From contig NZ_CP123584.1 of the NCBI RefSeq assembly GCF_045277565.1, positions 1,488,001-1,552,000 on the forward strand: a stretch of 64,000 nucleotides of DNA. The letters run 5' to 3'. The DNA is from Aliisedimentitalea scapharcae (lineage in GTDB: Bacteria > Pseudomonadota > Alphaproteobacteria > Rhodobacterales > Rhodobacteraceae). This document shows, one piece after another, positions 51,662 to 60,889 of this stretch. The notes below the pieces were generated by a model. That model was not told the DNA's origin. It saw nothing but the letters and a program-made list of their open reading frames with translations, and did no database searches. The translations under genes and the position numbers were made by a program. How positions within the stretch are numbered: the stretch's first letter is position 1; the number at the start of each line of letters is the position of its first letter.

Positions 51662-53311
51662 ATGACCCAAATTAGCAATGCCCGCCTGCAAGTGATGTGG
51701 AACCGTTTGTTGGCGCTGGTCGAGGAGCAGGGGCAAACCCTGATCCGTGCCGCCTTTTCCCCGATCGTGCGCGAATGCGGCGATATCTCGGCCGGGATCT
51801 TTGACGCCCGGGGACAGATGTTGGCCCAGGCCGTGACCGGAACGCCTGGCCATATCAATACCATGGCCGAAGCGGTGCAACACCTGCGCGCCCGGTTTCC
51901 GTCACAACAGATGCAGCCCGGCGACATCTATATGACCAATGATCCCTGGTTGGCTTCGGGGCATCTGAACGACTTCCTGTTGATGATGCCCGCGTTCAAG
52001 GACGGCAAGGTCGTTGGTTTTACCTCCTGCACCTCGCATCTGGTGGATCTGGGTGGTCTGGGCATGGGGCCCGAGGGGTCGGACATCTATGACGAAGGCC
52101 TGTTGATCCCCCCCTGCAAGCTGGTCGAAGGTGGTGTGCCCAACCCGCTGTTGATGGACATCATCCGGGCAAATTCTCGCGAACCCATTGCCAACGAAGG
52201 CGACATCTATGCTCTGATTGCCTGTTGCGAAGCTGGTGTGAACCGGCTGCTGGGCATGATGGAGGAATACAAGCTCGACGATCTCGAGGAATTGTCCGCC
52301 TACATCATCAACACCTCCCGGCGGGGCACATTGGAGGCTATCGCAGAAGTTCCCAATGGCGTTTATCGCAATGCCATGCGCACGGATGGTTATGATCGCG
52401 AAATCGAGCTGCACGCGACACTCACCATCAGCGACAACCGAATGGTGGTGGATTTCGATGGCACCTCGGGGTGTTCCAACAAGGGCATAAATGTGCCGCT
52501 GAATTATGCGACGGCGTATACGGTGTTTGCGCTGCGCTGTATCGTTGGATCGGACATTCCCAACAACGCCGGGTCGCTCGAGCCGTTTGAGGTCACGGGA
52601 CCTGCGGGATGTATCCTGAACGCGCAGCGGCCGGTGCCGGTGGCAATGCGGCACACCTTGGGGCAAATGACGCCGGATCTGGTGTTCGGGTGCCTGCATC
52701 AGGCGCTGCCTGAACGGGTGCCCGCCGAAGGGGCCTCGTGCATGTTTGATCTGCCAATGCGCCACGCGCCCGAGGTGGCCCGCGACGGGGGGCTCGAATT
52801 CGCCATCGAACCCGTCCATAATGGCGGCACCGGCGCACGACCCCATGCAGACGGATTGTCGGCAACGGCCTATCCGTCCGGCGTCTGGGGGAGCCAGATC
52901 GAGATCACTGAGGCTGTGGCACCTGTCACAATCTGGCGGCGCGAATTGCGCCCGGACAGCGGTGGTGCCGGTCAGTATCGCGGTGGATTGGGGCAGCGCA
53001 TTGAATTGAGCGCGACCAATGATGCGGCATTCCTGGTGTTCCTGTCGGTTGAACGGTTGAAGTTTCCAGCACAGGGCCGGGCCGGGGGGCTGTCCGGCGC
53101 ACCGGGCCGCATCCGGTTCGACGGCGCGGACACGGATATTCCGGGCAAAGGTGAATTGCGGGTCGAACCCGGTCAGCGGTTGATTTTTGAAACCCCGGGC
53201 GGGGGTGGTTTCGGTGATCCGCTCCTGCGTGATCCGCAGGCGCTCGCGCAGGATCTGGCCCGTGGTCTGGTCACGCCGACCGGAGCCAAGAAATACGGAG
53301 GTGCCACATGA
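51662..53311 (+). CDS. hyuB: Hydantoinase family protein, subunit B (HyuB)
   Basis: A 549-residue subunit B of a hydantoinase/oxoprolinase-type complex. The N-terminal SPIVRECGDISAGIFDARGQM, the GHINTMAEAV and DIYMTNDPWLASGHLNDF segments, and the C-terminal glycine-rich GGGGFGDPL ending are typical, and the length is normal. Together with HyuA it would hydrolyse a cyclic amide with ATP. An AGGAGAG ribosome site precedes the ATG at 51662. The stop overlaps the aminotransferase start (ATGA). Confidence 0.92.
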   Translation: MTQISNARLQVMWNRLLALVEEQGQTLIRAAFSPIVRECGDISAGIFDARGQMLAQAVTGTPGHINTMAEAVQHLRARFPSQQMQPGDIYMTNDPWLASGHLNDFLLMMPAFKDGKVVGFTSCTSHLVDLGGLGMGPEGSDIYDEGLLIPPCKLVEGGVPNPLLMDIIRANSREPIANEGDIYALIACCEAGVNRLLGMMEEYKLDDLEELSAYIINTSRRGTLEAIAEVPNGVYRNAMRTDGYDREIELHATLTISDNRMVVDFDGTSGCSNKGINVPLNYATAYTVFALRCIVGSDIPNNAGSLEPFEVTGPAGCILNAQRPVPVAMRHTLGQMTPDLVFGCLHQALPERVPAEGASCMFDLPMRHAPEVARDGGLEFAIEPVHNGGTGARPHADGLSATAYPSGVWGSQIEITEAVAPVTIWRRELRPDSGGAGQYRGGLGQRIELSATNDAAFLVFLSVERLKFPAQGRAGGLSGAPGRIRFDGADTDIPGKGELRVEPGQRLIFETPGGGGFGDPLLRDPQALAQDLARGLVTPTGAKKYGGAT

Positions 53312-54375
53312 TCAATCCCACTCCACATATCGGGGCCATGGCCCCCTATGCTTTGGCCGACCTGGGGCCCGAAGGTGCCGTTTCAATGGCCCAGAATGAA
53401 AGCGCCTTTGCCCCCAGCCCATTGGCTCTGGCCGCAGGGCAGGCGGCGCTGGCGCAGGCGGCGCTTTACCCCGATCCTGACTGGATTGACCTGCGTGCAG
53501 CAATCGCCCGGGTGCATCAGCTGGACGCTGGCCGTATCCTGTGCGGGGCCGGGTCGATGGAGCTGATTGGCGCTTTGATTTCGGCCTTTTCGGGACCCGG
53601 TGACGAAGTTCTGGGCAGCCAATTTGGCTATGCCTATGTTGCGACCGCCTGTCAGCTGAGCCAATCCCGATATGTAACCGCACCAGAACTGGATCTGGTG
53701 GTGTCTCCAACCGAAATCCTGGCCCGGGTTACGCCAGCGACGCGTATCGTGTTTGTCTGCAATCCGGGCAACCCGACCGGCACAACAATCGCCAACGCAG
53801 ATCTGGTGGCGTTGCGCCGGGATCTGCCGGATGATGTACTCTTGGTCATTGACCAGGCTTATGGTGAATTCGCTGACCCGCTGGACGATCCGGCGTGTTT
53901 GTTCGCGCTTGTCGATTTGGGCAATACGATCATCACCCGCAGCTTTTCCAAAGCTTATGCGCTGGCCGGCGTGCGGGTGGGCTGGGCCTATGCCCCTGAC
54001 CGGATCGGTTCCGAAATCCGCAAGGTTCTGAATCCCAACAACGTTTCGATCATTTCACAACAGATGGCGCGGGGCGCGATAGAGGATCAGGCGCATCTAT
54101 CCGATATCGTCGCCAGGACCGGCGCACTGCGCGATGCGTTTTCAACACAGTGCCGGGCCTTGGGTCTGCATGTCCCGCCGTCTCAGACGAATTTCGCCTT
54201 GATGCAATTTGGCTCTGCCGAAGATGCCCGACGCGCGGATCAGGCGCTGCGGCGACATGGCCTGATGATGCGGGGCATGGGGTGCTATGGGCTGTCGGAC
54301 TGCCTGCGGGCCACAATCTGCGACCAAACGGTGATGGACCGTGCCGTTGCTGTTCTCAAAGGAGTGCTGACATGA
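53308..54375 (+). CDS. Class I/II aminotransferase (histidinol-phosphate aminotransferase-like)
   Basis: A 355-residue PLP enzyme. The Schiff-base Lys215 sits in SFSKAYALAG. The cofactor-binding NPGNPTGT near residue 152, the IDQAYGEF around 181, and the RVGWAY arginine segment after the lysine are all present. It resembles HisC most, but its place in a hydantoinase-type operon suggests a role in degrading or making an amino acid rather than histidine. It overlaps hyuB and the following racemase gene by four bases each, so the four genes form one translationally coupled operon. Confidence 0.88.
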   Translation: MINPTPHIGAMAPYALADLGPEGAVSMAQNESAFAPSPLALAAGQAALAQAALYPDPDWIDLRAAIARVHQLDAGRILCGAGSMELIGALISAFSGPGDEVLGSQFGYAYVATACQLSQSRYVTAPELDLVVSPTEILARVTPATRIVFVCNPGNPTGTTIANADLVALRRDLPDDVLLVIDQAYGEFADPLDDPACLFALVDLGNTIITRSFSKAYALAGVRVGWAYAPDRIGSEIRKVLNPNNVSIISQQMARGAIEDQAHLSDIVARTGALRDAFSTQCRALGLHVPPSQTNFALMQFGSAEDARRADQALRRHGLMMRGMGCYGLSDCLRATICDQTVMDRAVAVLKGVLT

Positions 54376-55112
54376 CAACGATCACCCGTAACGGCCCCCG
54401 GATCGGGGTTCTGGTGCCCTATACCAACTGCAATATCGAACCGGATATGCAACTGTTGTGCCCGCCCGGCGCGACCATACATTGTGCCCGTATGGGCGGC
54501 TATGACGTTGATGAAATCCCCGGCTCTGATCAGATGGCGGGTCTTGGGTCTTCGGATATATCCGAACCGCTGATGCTGTTGTCCGGGGTCAGACCCCATG
54601 CCATTCTGTATGGATGCACCTCGGCGACGCTGACCCACGGGCCAGCCTTTGACGCGGATCTGTCCGAACGGATCAAATCCGGGTCTGGTGCGCTGTCTCT
54701 GACAGCTGCGGGTTCTTTGGTGGCTGCCATTCAGGCGCTCGGCGCGGCGCGGGTGGGCTTTGCTTCGCCCTATCTAGGGGAAATCAACGACCAGGCCATG
54801 CGATTTTTGTCCGGGCAGGGCATCGAAACCGTCAAATGCCACGATGTTGGCCGCCCCTTGGGCAATTATGGACAGGGAGAGTTGACGCCGGATGAAGTCT
54901 TTGAGCTGGCGCTGCAAGCGGATCACCCCGATGCGCAAGCCATCGTGCTCAGCTGCACGGATATGCGGTCGGTCGAATGCATCACTCGGGTCGAAGCGGC
55001 GCTGGGCAAACCGGTTGTTACCTCGAACCAGGCGATGATGTTCTGCCTGATGCGTGCGCTGGATCTGCCCCGTCATGATGATGCACCGGGACGGCTTTTT
55101 GATCTGCTTTAA
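54372..55112 (+). CDS. Asp/Glu racemase superfamily protein (maleate isomerase/arylmalonate decarboxylase type)
   Basis: A 246-residue protein of the Asp/Glu/hydantoin racemase superfamily. Two active-site cysteines, Cys82 (YGCTSATL) and Cys195 (LSCTDMRS), are placed as in maleate cis-trans isomerase and two-base racemases. Arylmalonate decarboxylases have only one. In this operon a hydantoin- or amino-acid-racemase role would make sense; the sequence does not settle it. The ATG at 54372 overlaps the aminotransferase stop. A box-and-hairpin element follows the operon at 55262. Confidence 0.85.
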   Translation: MTTITRNGPRIGVLVPYTNCNIEPDMQLLCPPGATIHCARMGGYDVDEIPGSDQMAGLGSSDISEPLMLLSGVRPHAILYGCTSATLTHGPAFDADLSERIKSGSGALSLTAAGSLVAAIQALGAARVGFASPYLGEINDQAMRFLSGQGIETVKCHDVGRPLGNYGQGELTPDEVFELALQADHPDAQAIVLSCTDMRSVECITRVEAALGKPVVTSNQAMMFCLMRALDLPRHDDAPGRLFDLL

Positions 55113-55261
55113 AACGTGTCGTGAAAAGCTTGAGAGAGACTGTTTCGATTAACACGTTGAAATCATTGATGTCAGGCGGTTCCGGTGTCTCGCGAAACGC
55201 CCAAGGACGCATTTGGCCTGTGGGCCATACAGCCTCAGGATCGTGGAAGGGCATAGCTCTC

Positions 55262-55316
55262 TGTTTCTTTCTGGTCAAAAATACCTCAGGGGGTCTGGGG
55301 GACAGCGTCCCCCAGC
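55262..55316 (+). repeat. Box-plus-hairpin element, copy 5
   Basis: The box TGTTTCTTTCTGGTCAAAAA-TACCTCAGGGGG is followed by a hairpin of CTGGGGGAC and GTCCCCCAG around AGC. It sits between the convergent racemase and EF-G-like genes, where it can end both transcripts. Confidence 0.78.
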
Positions 55317-55330
55317 CTCGTCGCCCGTGC

Positions 55331-57238
55331 CTAAAGGCCGAAATCTTCTTTGCGGGTTTCCTGATAATGGTCAAAGTCGGACGTGTACCAGGCTGTCCCA
55401 CGGGTATTTGACGCCAAGGCATTGGCCAGATCATCCAGGGCCGACATCGGCAACAGCGTGTTGAACACGTCCCATCCGGCGGCCGTCGGATGTGCCTCGA
55501 ACCCCAGAACCTGACCTTTCATGCCACTGATCACCGGAACCAGTGCCCCGGTGAAGGACGATGGAACGTGGATGTCGATCTTCATGATGGGTTGCAACAG
55601 AACCGGTGCCGCCGTTGCCATCGCGTCATTCACGGCGTTGCGCCCAGCCGTTCGAAAGGCATAGTCCGAACTGTCGACCGAATGGTGTTTTCCGTCTTTC
55701 AGCGTCACGCTCACATCGACAACCGGAAACCCGACTGGCCCCTTGGCCAGCGCGTCGCGTGCACCGGATTCCACAGAAGGAATATAGTTACGCGGCACAG
55801 CACCACCTTTGACGATCTCGTCGAACCGGAACCCGGCCCCGCGGGTCTGAGGGGCCAATTCGATCACCACATCGGCAAATTGTCCGGCACCCCCGGATTG
55901 CTTGCGGTGACGGTGGCGGTGTTCCACGGATTTGGTGATGGTCTCGCGTAACGTCGGTGGCAGCTGTTCCTGTGTGGTTTCAATGCCAAAGCTGTGTTCA
56001 AGCATGGCAATGAGACGGCGCAAATGCTGCGGTCCCTGGCAGGATAGAACTGCGTGTCCCGTCTGTTCATCCTGGCTGACCTGGGCGGCTGGGTCGATTT
56101 CGGACAGCTTGTCCAGCGCTGTCGTCAGCCGGGTTTCGTCGCGTTCGCTCACCGGTGTGATCAGGCGGCGATAGGTTGACGGGTGACCGCTGGCCCAACC
56201 AGGCAACGCCGATGCGCCATCCGCGTCATACGACCAGCCGAGAGACAGCTGATCGGATTTGGCCGCAACGCCCAACTGCCCGGGGGCCAATTCCTGAATC
56301 TGTTGCCCGGATCCGACGGCCGTCAAATTGCCGATCGACCCGCCAGCCAGGGCTGTGTTGCTGTTAACAGGCCCGCCCAAGGCGCGCACCACGATGGTTT
56401 TGCCCAGATGTTTGACCAGATCGGCGGCACATCCCACCGCCTGTGGGGGTTTGCCGGTTGTCAGGCGTTCACAGGTGGCTTCAATCCCTGGGGCTTCGTG
56501 ACGAAGGGATTTCATGATCCGGGTCATGCCGTTGCGATGCAGGGCAGATCCAATAAGCGCGGGCACCAGATCGTTGTGTTGCAGAACCTGGGTGGCCACG
56601 TCAAAAACGTCGTCAGCCATGGGTTGTTTGTCTTCGATCAACTGTTCCAGGAGCGTGTCGTCAAAATCGGAGTAAGCCTCCAGCAGTTCGGTCCGGGCCT
56701 CCTGTTCGCGGTTCAGTACGTCGCTGGGGATTTCGATCAGGGTGGAAGGTTCCCCATCGTGATATTCCCAGGCCCGTTCGGATATCAGATCTACAGCGCC
56801 GACGATATGGTCCCCGTCACGCATCGGAACCTGACGCAACACGATATTGTGGCCGCAATAGGACTGCAGCGCCATGACGATATCGCTCAGCCGGTCAGTG
56901 GCAACATCCACCTTGTTGATGAACAGAAAGGCCGGAATACCGGCCTCTTCGATCAGGCGGATGAATGGGGCGCTGAGCACTGCGGCCTCGGCGTCGGCAG
57001 GCACACACAGCACCGCCGCGTCGCTGGCAGCGAGCGCAGGCCCCGCCTGACATAGGTTTTCAGCGCCGCCTGCAATGTCGATCGCGCCCCAATCTTCGCC
57101 CATATAGCTGAACGTGTGCACGCTGGCAGTACCAGAGATGTCGAGGGTCTGATGCGGAGTGTCATCCAACCCCGCCAATGTTGCCGCCAGAGTTGACTTG
57201 CCTGAATGCGACGGCCCCAATATCGTGAATACCCTCAT
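55331..57238 (-). CDS. EF-G-like translation-factor GTPase paralogue
   Basis: A 635-residue protein of the EF-G/EF-2 family, shorter than canonical EF-G (about 690-700). The P-loop is GPSHSGKST (8-16) and NKVD at 108-111 is normal. The G3 motif reads DIAGG (54-58) rather than DTPGH, so the catalytic histidine is missing, and the switch-I region between the two is only about 37 residues and lacks the usual RGITI. Domains III-V, including the KQSGGAGQFADV segment, are recognisable. The ATG at 57238 follows GAGAGG by nine bases. A role other than translocation, such as recycling or quality control, is plausible. Confidence 0.85.
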   Translation of the reverse strand: MRVFTILGPSHSGKSTLAATLAGLDDTPHQTLDISGTASVHTFSYMGEDWGAIDIAGGAENLCQAGPALAASDAAVLCVPADAEAAVLSAPFIRLIEEAGIPAFLFINKVDVATDRLSDIVMALQSYCGHNIVLRQVPMRDGDHIVGAVDLISERAWEYHDGEPSTLIEIPSDVLNREQEARTELLEAYSDFDDTLLEQLIEDKQPMADDVFDVATQVLQHNDLVPALIGSALHRNGMTRIMKSLRHEAPGIEATCERLTTGKPPQAVGCAADLVKHLGKTIVVRALGGPVNSNTALAGGSIGNLTAVGSGQQIQELAPGQLGVAAKSDQLSLGWSYDADGASALPGWASGHPSTYRRLITPVSERDETRLTTALDKLSEIDPAAQVSQDEQTGHAVLSCQGPQHLRRLIAMLEHSFGIETTQEQLPPTLRETITKSVEHRHRHRKQSGGAGQFADVVIELAPQTRGAGFRFDEIVKGGAVPRNYIPSVESGARDALAKGPVGFPVVDVSVTLKDGKHHSVDSSDYAFRTAGRNAVNDAMATAAPVLLQPIMKIDIHVPSSFTGALVPVISGMKGQVLGFEAHPTAAGWDVFNTLLPMSALDDLANALASNTRGTAWYTSDFDHYQETRKEDFGL

Positions 57239-57546
57239 CGTCAGTACCTCTCTCATGCATATCTCAATTCCTGCGCTGCACGACAGCGGGGATCGTGCGG
57301 CGGGTCCGCGCAGGAAAACGGCCATGGATATCCACAGTGTCGCCGATATCCACTGGTCGCATCGGGCCGCATCGGGCCACGTCGCAAGAGGTCTCAACCA
57401 TTCGGCAACATTTGGATTTTTCGCCATGCAAGGGGCGGGGTCAAGCTTATTGCGCAATTTCCCGAGCGTCGGGGTGACGCAGGTGTCTGGTCAGCGCGCG
57501 TACCTTGCAATACCGTACGCCCGACATATTGAAATGGAGATCTCGA

Positions 57547-57930
57547 ATGCCGGTGACATTACAAGCCATGATGCAAGAGGCGAATGCCGTAGTTGAACGC
57601 ATTGACAGCAGTCGCGCGCAGGAATTGATGGGGCAGGGGGCGCTGTTGCTGGACATCCGCGATGCACCCGAGTTGGAGAAATCCGGGCGTGCCGTCGGTT
57701 CGCACCATATCCCCCGTGGGATGTTGGAGTTTCGCGCTGACCCGGCCAGCCCGTTTCACGATCCCGAAATGCGCCCGGAGCGCGTGATTGTGCTGCATTG
57801 TGCCAGCGGTGGACGTGCGGCCCTCGCGGGAAAGCTTCTGCGGGACATGGGGTATGATCAGGTGTTCAATCTGGGTGGGCTAGGGGATTGGGCCGGCCCC
57901 AAACAGGAACCGGTAGACCCCGGCATGTAA
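57547..57930 (+). CDS. Rhodanese-domain protein (second copy)
   Basis: A 127-residue single-domain sulfurtransferase with active-site loop CASGGRAA (Cys85). LLDIRDAPELEKSGR and the HHIPRGMLEFRADPASPFH insert are shared with the rhodanese at 20849, so the two are paralogues. The family is sometimes involved in sulfur transfer or cyanide detoxification. The ATG at 57547 follows GGAG by seven bases and is preferred to an upstream in-frame ATG at 57505. It diverges from the EF-G-like gene and is convergent with spoVR. Confidence 0.9.
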   Translation: MPVTLQAMMQEANAVVERIDSSRAQELMGQGALLLDIRDAPELEKSGRAVGSHHIPRGMLEFRADPASPFHDPEMRPERVIVLHCASGGRAALAGKLLRDMGYDQVFNLGGLGDWAGPKQEPVDPGM

Positions 57931-57976
57931 GACAGCACCGGGGCGGGCTGGTATGGCGCGCCCCGAGATCCCGGTG

Positions 57977-59539
57977 TCAGGCGGCGTCCGCCGCAGCAAC
58001 CCGCGTGGTGCGGCTGTACAGTGTCTCGCCTGAATCGCGGTCAATCCCAGTTAGTTTCACCTCATAGCCCCACAAACGCTTGATGTGCTTCAGGACTTCG
58101 GTGCGGTCCTCATCCACCAGATCAATGCCGTTTTGTACCCGGTGCACCAGTTGCAATTCACGGTCGCCTTTCAGGTCTGCGTCCACCACCTGAATATCCG
58201 GTTCCAGAAACGCCAGATCATAGGACCGGGCCAGAATCTGACGCACCTCGCGGTATCCGCGTTTGTTGTGGATCTGGCTGACCACCAGATTGGCCTGTTT
58301 TTCGTCGTCGGTGATAACAAACAGCTTGAGTTGTCGGATCAGATGCGGTGACAGGAATTGCAGGATAAAGGATTCATCCCGGTAATTGGCCCAGGCATTG
58401 CGCATCACCGATTTCCAATCAGGATCGCCTGCAAATTCGGGGAACCATTCACGGTCCTCAACCGTAGGGTTTTCGCAGATCCGCCGAATATCCTGCATCA
58501 TGGCAAAACCGATGGCATAAGGGTTGAGCCCGTTGAACCGCGGGTCGTCGAATTCCGGCTGCATGATCACATTGGTATGGCTGTGCATCATCTCCATGAA
58601 TGCGCCTTGGGTGATCAACCCTTTCTCATACAACCGGTTGATGATGTAGTAATGGGTGAAGGTCGCACAGCCTTCGTTCATCACCTTGGTCTGTTTCTGC
58701 GGGTACATGTATTGCGCCAGATACCGCACGATCCGCACGATTTCACGTTGCCAGGGCGCTAAATTGGGGCTGTGTTTTTCCAGGAAATACAGCAGATTTT
58801 CCTGTGGGAGACTTAGCTCCCCCTGGCGCGAACTGAGCGCGGCCTCGCCCTCGGATTGGGCCTGTTCTGGAGAACCCAATATCGTGTCGGTCCACAGATC
58901 CAGAACACTGCGACCGCTTTTGGCACCCTCGCGCTGTTGTAACATCGCCGCCTGTTCCTGTGCTGTCGGCTTGGGGGGGCGCCCATACCGAAACACCCCC
59001 TGATCGCGCAATGCATGGGCCGCATCCAGCACCTGTTCAACCGCATCCAACCCATGGCGTTCTTCGCAATCGGCGATGAAGTTTTTGGCAAAGGCCAGAT
59101 AGTCGTGGATGCCCGACGCATCGGTCCAGTCGCGAAACAGATAATTGTTCTTGAAAAAATGGTTATGTCCAAAGGCCGCATGTGCCATGACCAGCGTTTG
59201 CATTGCCATGGTGTTTTCTTCCATGTTGTAGCTGATGCAGGGGTTTGAATTGATCACGATTTCATAGGCCAGCCCCATCATCCCCTTTCGGTAATAGGTT
59301 TCGTCGCGCACGAAATGTTTGCCAAAGGACCAATGCTGATACATCAACGGCATTCCGACACAGGAATAGGCATCCAGCATTTGTTCCGCCGAAATGATTT
59401 CAATCTGGTTGGGATAGATATTCAGTCCCAGATCGTTCAGCGCGATTTCCTGGATCGCATCATGGACCGTGCTCATCAGATCAAAGCTCCAGTCCGGGCC
59501 GTCAAACAGCGGACGCGCATGTGTGGTGGAATCGATCAT
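57977..59539 (-). CDS. SpoVR family protein
   Basis: A 520-residue SpoVR-like protein, the third member of the PrkA-YeaH-SpoVR (YcgB) stress unit. Family segments seen are DWSFDLMSTVHDAIQEIA near the start, QHWSFGKHF near 68, YEIVINSNPCISYNMEENTMAMQ and the C-terminal EVRQILARSYDLAFLEPDIQVVDAD. The biochemical role is unknown; in enterobacteria these three genes respond to nitrogen starvation and stationary phase. It overlaps yeaH (ATGA). Confidence 0.93.
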   Translation of the reverse strand: MIDSTTHARPLFDGPDWSFDLMSTVHDAIQEIALNDLGLNIYPNQIEIISAEQMLDAYSCVGMPLMYQHWSFGKHFVRDETYYRKGMMGLAYEIVINSNPCISYNMEENTMAMQTLVMAHAAFGHNHFFKNNYLFRDWTDASGIHDYLAFAKNFIADCEERHGLDAVEQVLDAAHALRDQGVFRYGRPPKPTAQEQAAMLQQREGAKSGRSVLDLWTDTILGSPEQAQSEGEAALSSRQGELSLPQENLLYFLEKHSPNLAPWQREIVRIVRYLAQYMYPQKQTKVMNEGCATFTHYYIINRLYEKGLITQGAFMEMMHSHTNVIMQPEFDDPRFNGLNPYAIGFAMMQDIRRICENPTVEDREWFPEFAGDPDWKSVMRNAWANYRDESFILQFLSPHLIRQLKLFVITDDEKQANLVVSQIHNKRGYREVRQILARSYDLAFLEPDIQVVDADLKGDRELQLVHRVQNGIDLVDEDRTEVLKHIKRLWGYEVKLTGIDRDSGETLYSRTTRVAAADAA

Positions 59540-60867
59540 GAGGTGTCTCCCGCGACTTTCTTGGCAAACAGTTTGCGGAACATCGGATAGATATGGGCCG
59601 GTTCCGACACGCGCAGCATTTCAAAGTTGGGGAAATTCTGTTTGACCCGACGATAGGAATGCCACAGATCGCCCCCGGCACCTGGGTCGTTCAACAGCCG
59701 GTCTTCGCTTTCGGGGACGATTTCGACATAGGCGAAATATTGGCAAAACGGCAAAAGCAGTTCCGTGAGCAGGCTCTCGCATTTGACCGAGTCGTTGCCA
59801 AAGTTTTCCCCGTCCGACGCCTGGGCCCCATAGATGTTCCATTCGTCGCTCGGGTATCTGTCGTCGATGATGTCGCGCATCTCCTGTAACGCGGTGCTGA
59901 CAATGGTGCCGCCGGTTTCGCGGGCATAGAAAAACGTCTCTTCATCGACCTCTTGTGCGTGGTGTGTGTGACGAACAAACACGACCTCCGAATGCTCGTA
60001 TGCGCGTTCCAGAAACAGGTTCAACAGGATGAAGAACCTTTTTGCCAAATCCTTTTCGCGCTCTTGCATGGATCCCGACACATCCATCAGGCAAAAAATC
60101 ACAGCCTTGGAATTGCGCACTTTTTCCGTCGTGAACGTATCAAACCGCAGATCCAGCGGGTCGATATAGCCGACGACCCGGCGTTTGCGTTCCAATGCCT
60201 CAAACTGATGGCGCAGGTCTGCCAACAGACGTATCTGTGCAGCACTTGGATCGTTCAACGCCTCAAGATCGACGATCTCTTGCTCCAGTTTGGCAAAGTC
60301 ATCCGCCGACGGGCGTTTCAACGCAATCCGTCGCCCCAAAGAGTTGCGCATGGTGCGCACCAGGTTGAGGTTGTTGGGAGTGCCGGATGTGGTGATGCCC
60401 GCCCGTCGGGTCGCGATGGTTTCGGTTTCCACGGACGCCTTTTTGATCAGGTCCGGCAGTTCCAGCCCGTCAAACAGGATCTGGAGATATTCCTCGCGGG
60501 TGAGGTTGAAGGAAAACCCATCTTCGCCCTCGCCACTATCGGCCCCTTCGCGCCCGCCCTGACCAGCAGCACCTTTGGGGCGGGGAAAACTGTCCCCCAC
60601 CACAAAGTCCTTGTTGCCCGGAAATACCCGTTGACGAAACCCGCCAGTATTGGATTGCGTCAGCCGAGGTTCGCGAATGCCTTTGACCGGGATCGTGACC
60701 CGTTCGCCGACACTGTGATCGTCGGTCCCGTCGCCTTTGACCGATCGTTTCTGCACCGATTTGTCGACCATGTCCTTGATATGGTGACGGGTGCGGCGCA
60801 GAAACCGTTGCCTGTTGCCCAGACTCTTGCCTTTGGGATTGCGACGGCGGTCGATAAAGTGATGCAT
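59536..60867 (-). CDS. YeaH/YhbH family protein (DUF444)
   Basis: A 443-residue DUF444 protein with a von Willebrand factor A-like domain. The MIDAS-type motif is CLMDVSGSM near residue 260. The N-terminus is rich in lysine and arginine (HHFIDRRRNPKGKSLGNRQRF), a hallmark of the family. It accompanies PrkA and SpoVR in many proteobacteria, and the three are thought to act together. An AGGAGGT ribosome site precedes the ATG at 60867, and its stop overlaps spoVR (ATGA). Confidence 0.93.
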   Translation of the reverse strand: MHHFIDRRRNPKGKSLGNRQRFLRRTRHHIKDMVDKSVQKRSVKGDGTDDHSVGERVTIPVKGIREPRLTQSNTGGFRQRVFPGNKDFVVGDSFPRPKGAAGQGGREGADSGEGEDGFSFNLTREEYLQILFDGLELPDLIKKASVETETIATRRAGITTSGTPNNLNLVRTMRNSLGRRIALKRPSADDFAKLEQEIVDLEALNDPSAAQIRLLADLRHQFEALERKRRVVGYIDPLDLRFDTFTTEKVRNSKAVIFCLMDVSGSMQEREKDLAKRFFILLNLFLERAYEHSEVVFVRHTHHAQEVDEETFFYARETGGTIVSTALQEMRDIIDDRYPSDEWNIYGAQASDGENFGNDSVKCESLLTELLLPFCQYFAYVEIVPESEDRLLNDPGAGGDLWHSYRRVKQNFPNFEMLRVSEPAHIYPMFRKLFAKKVAGDTS

Positions 60868-60889
60868 CGTACGTGCACCTCCTCGATGA

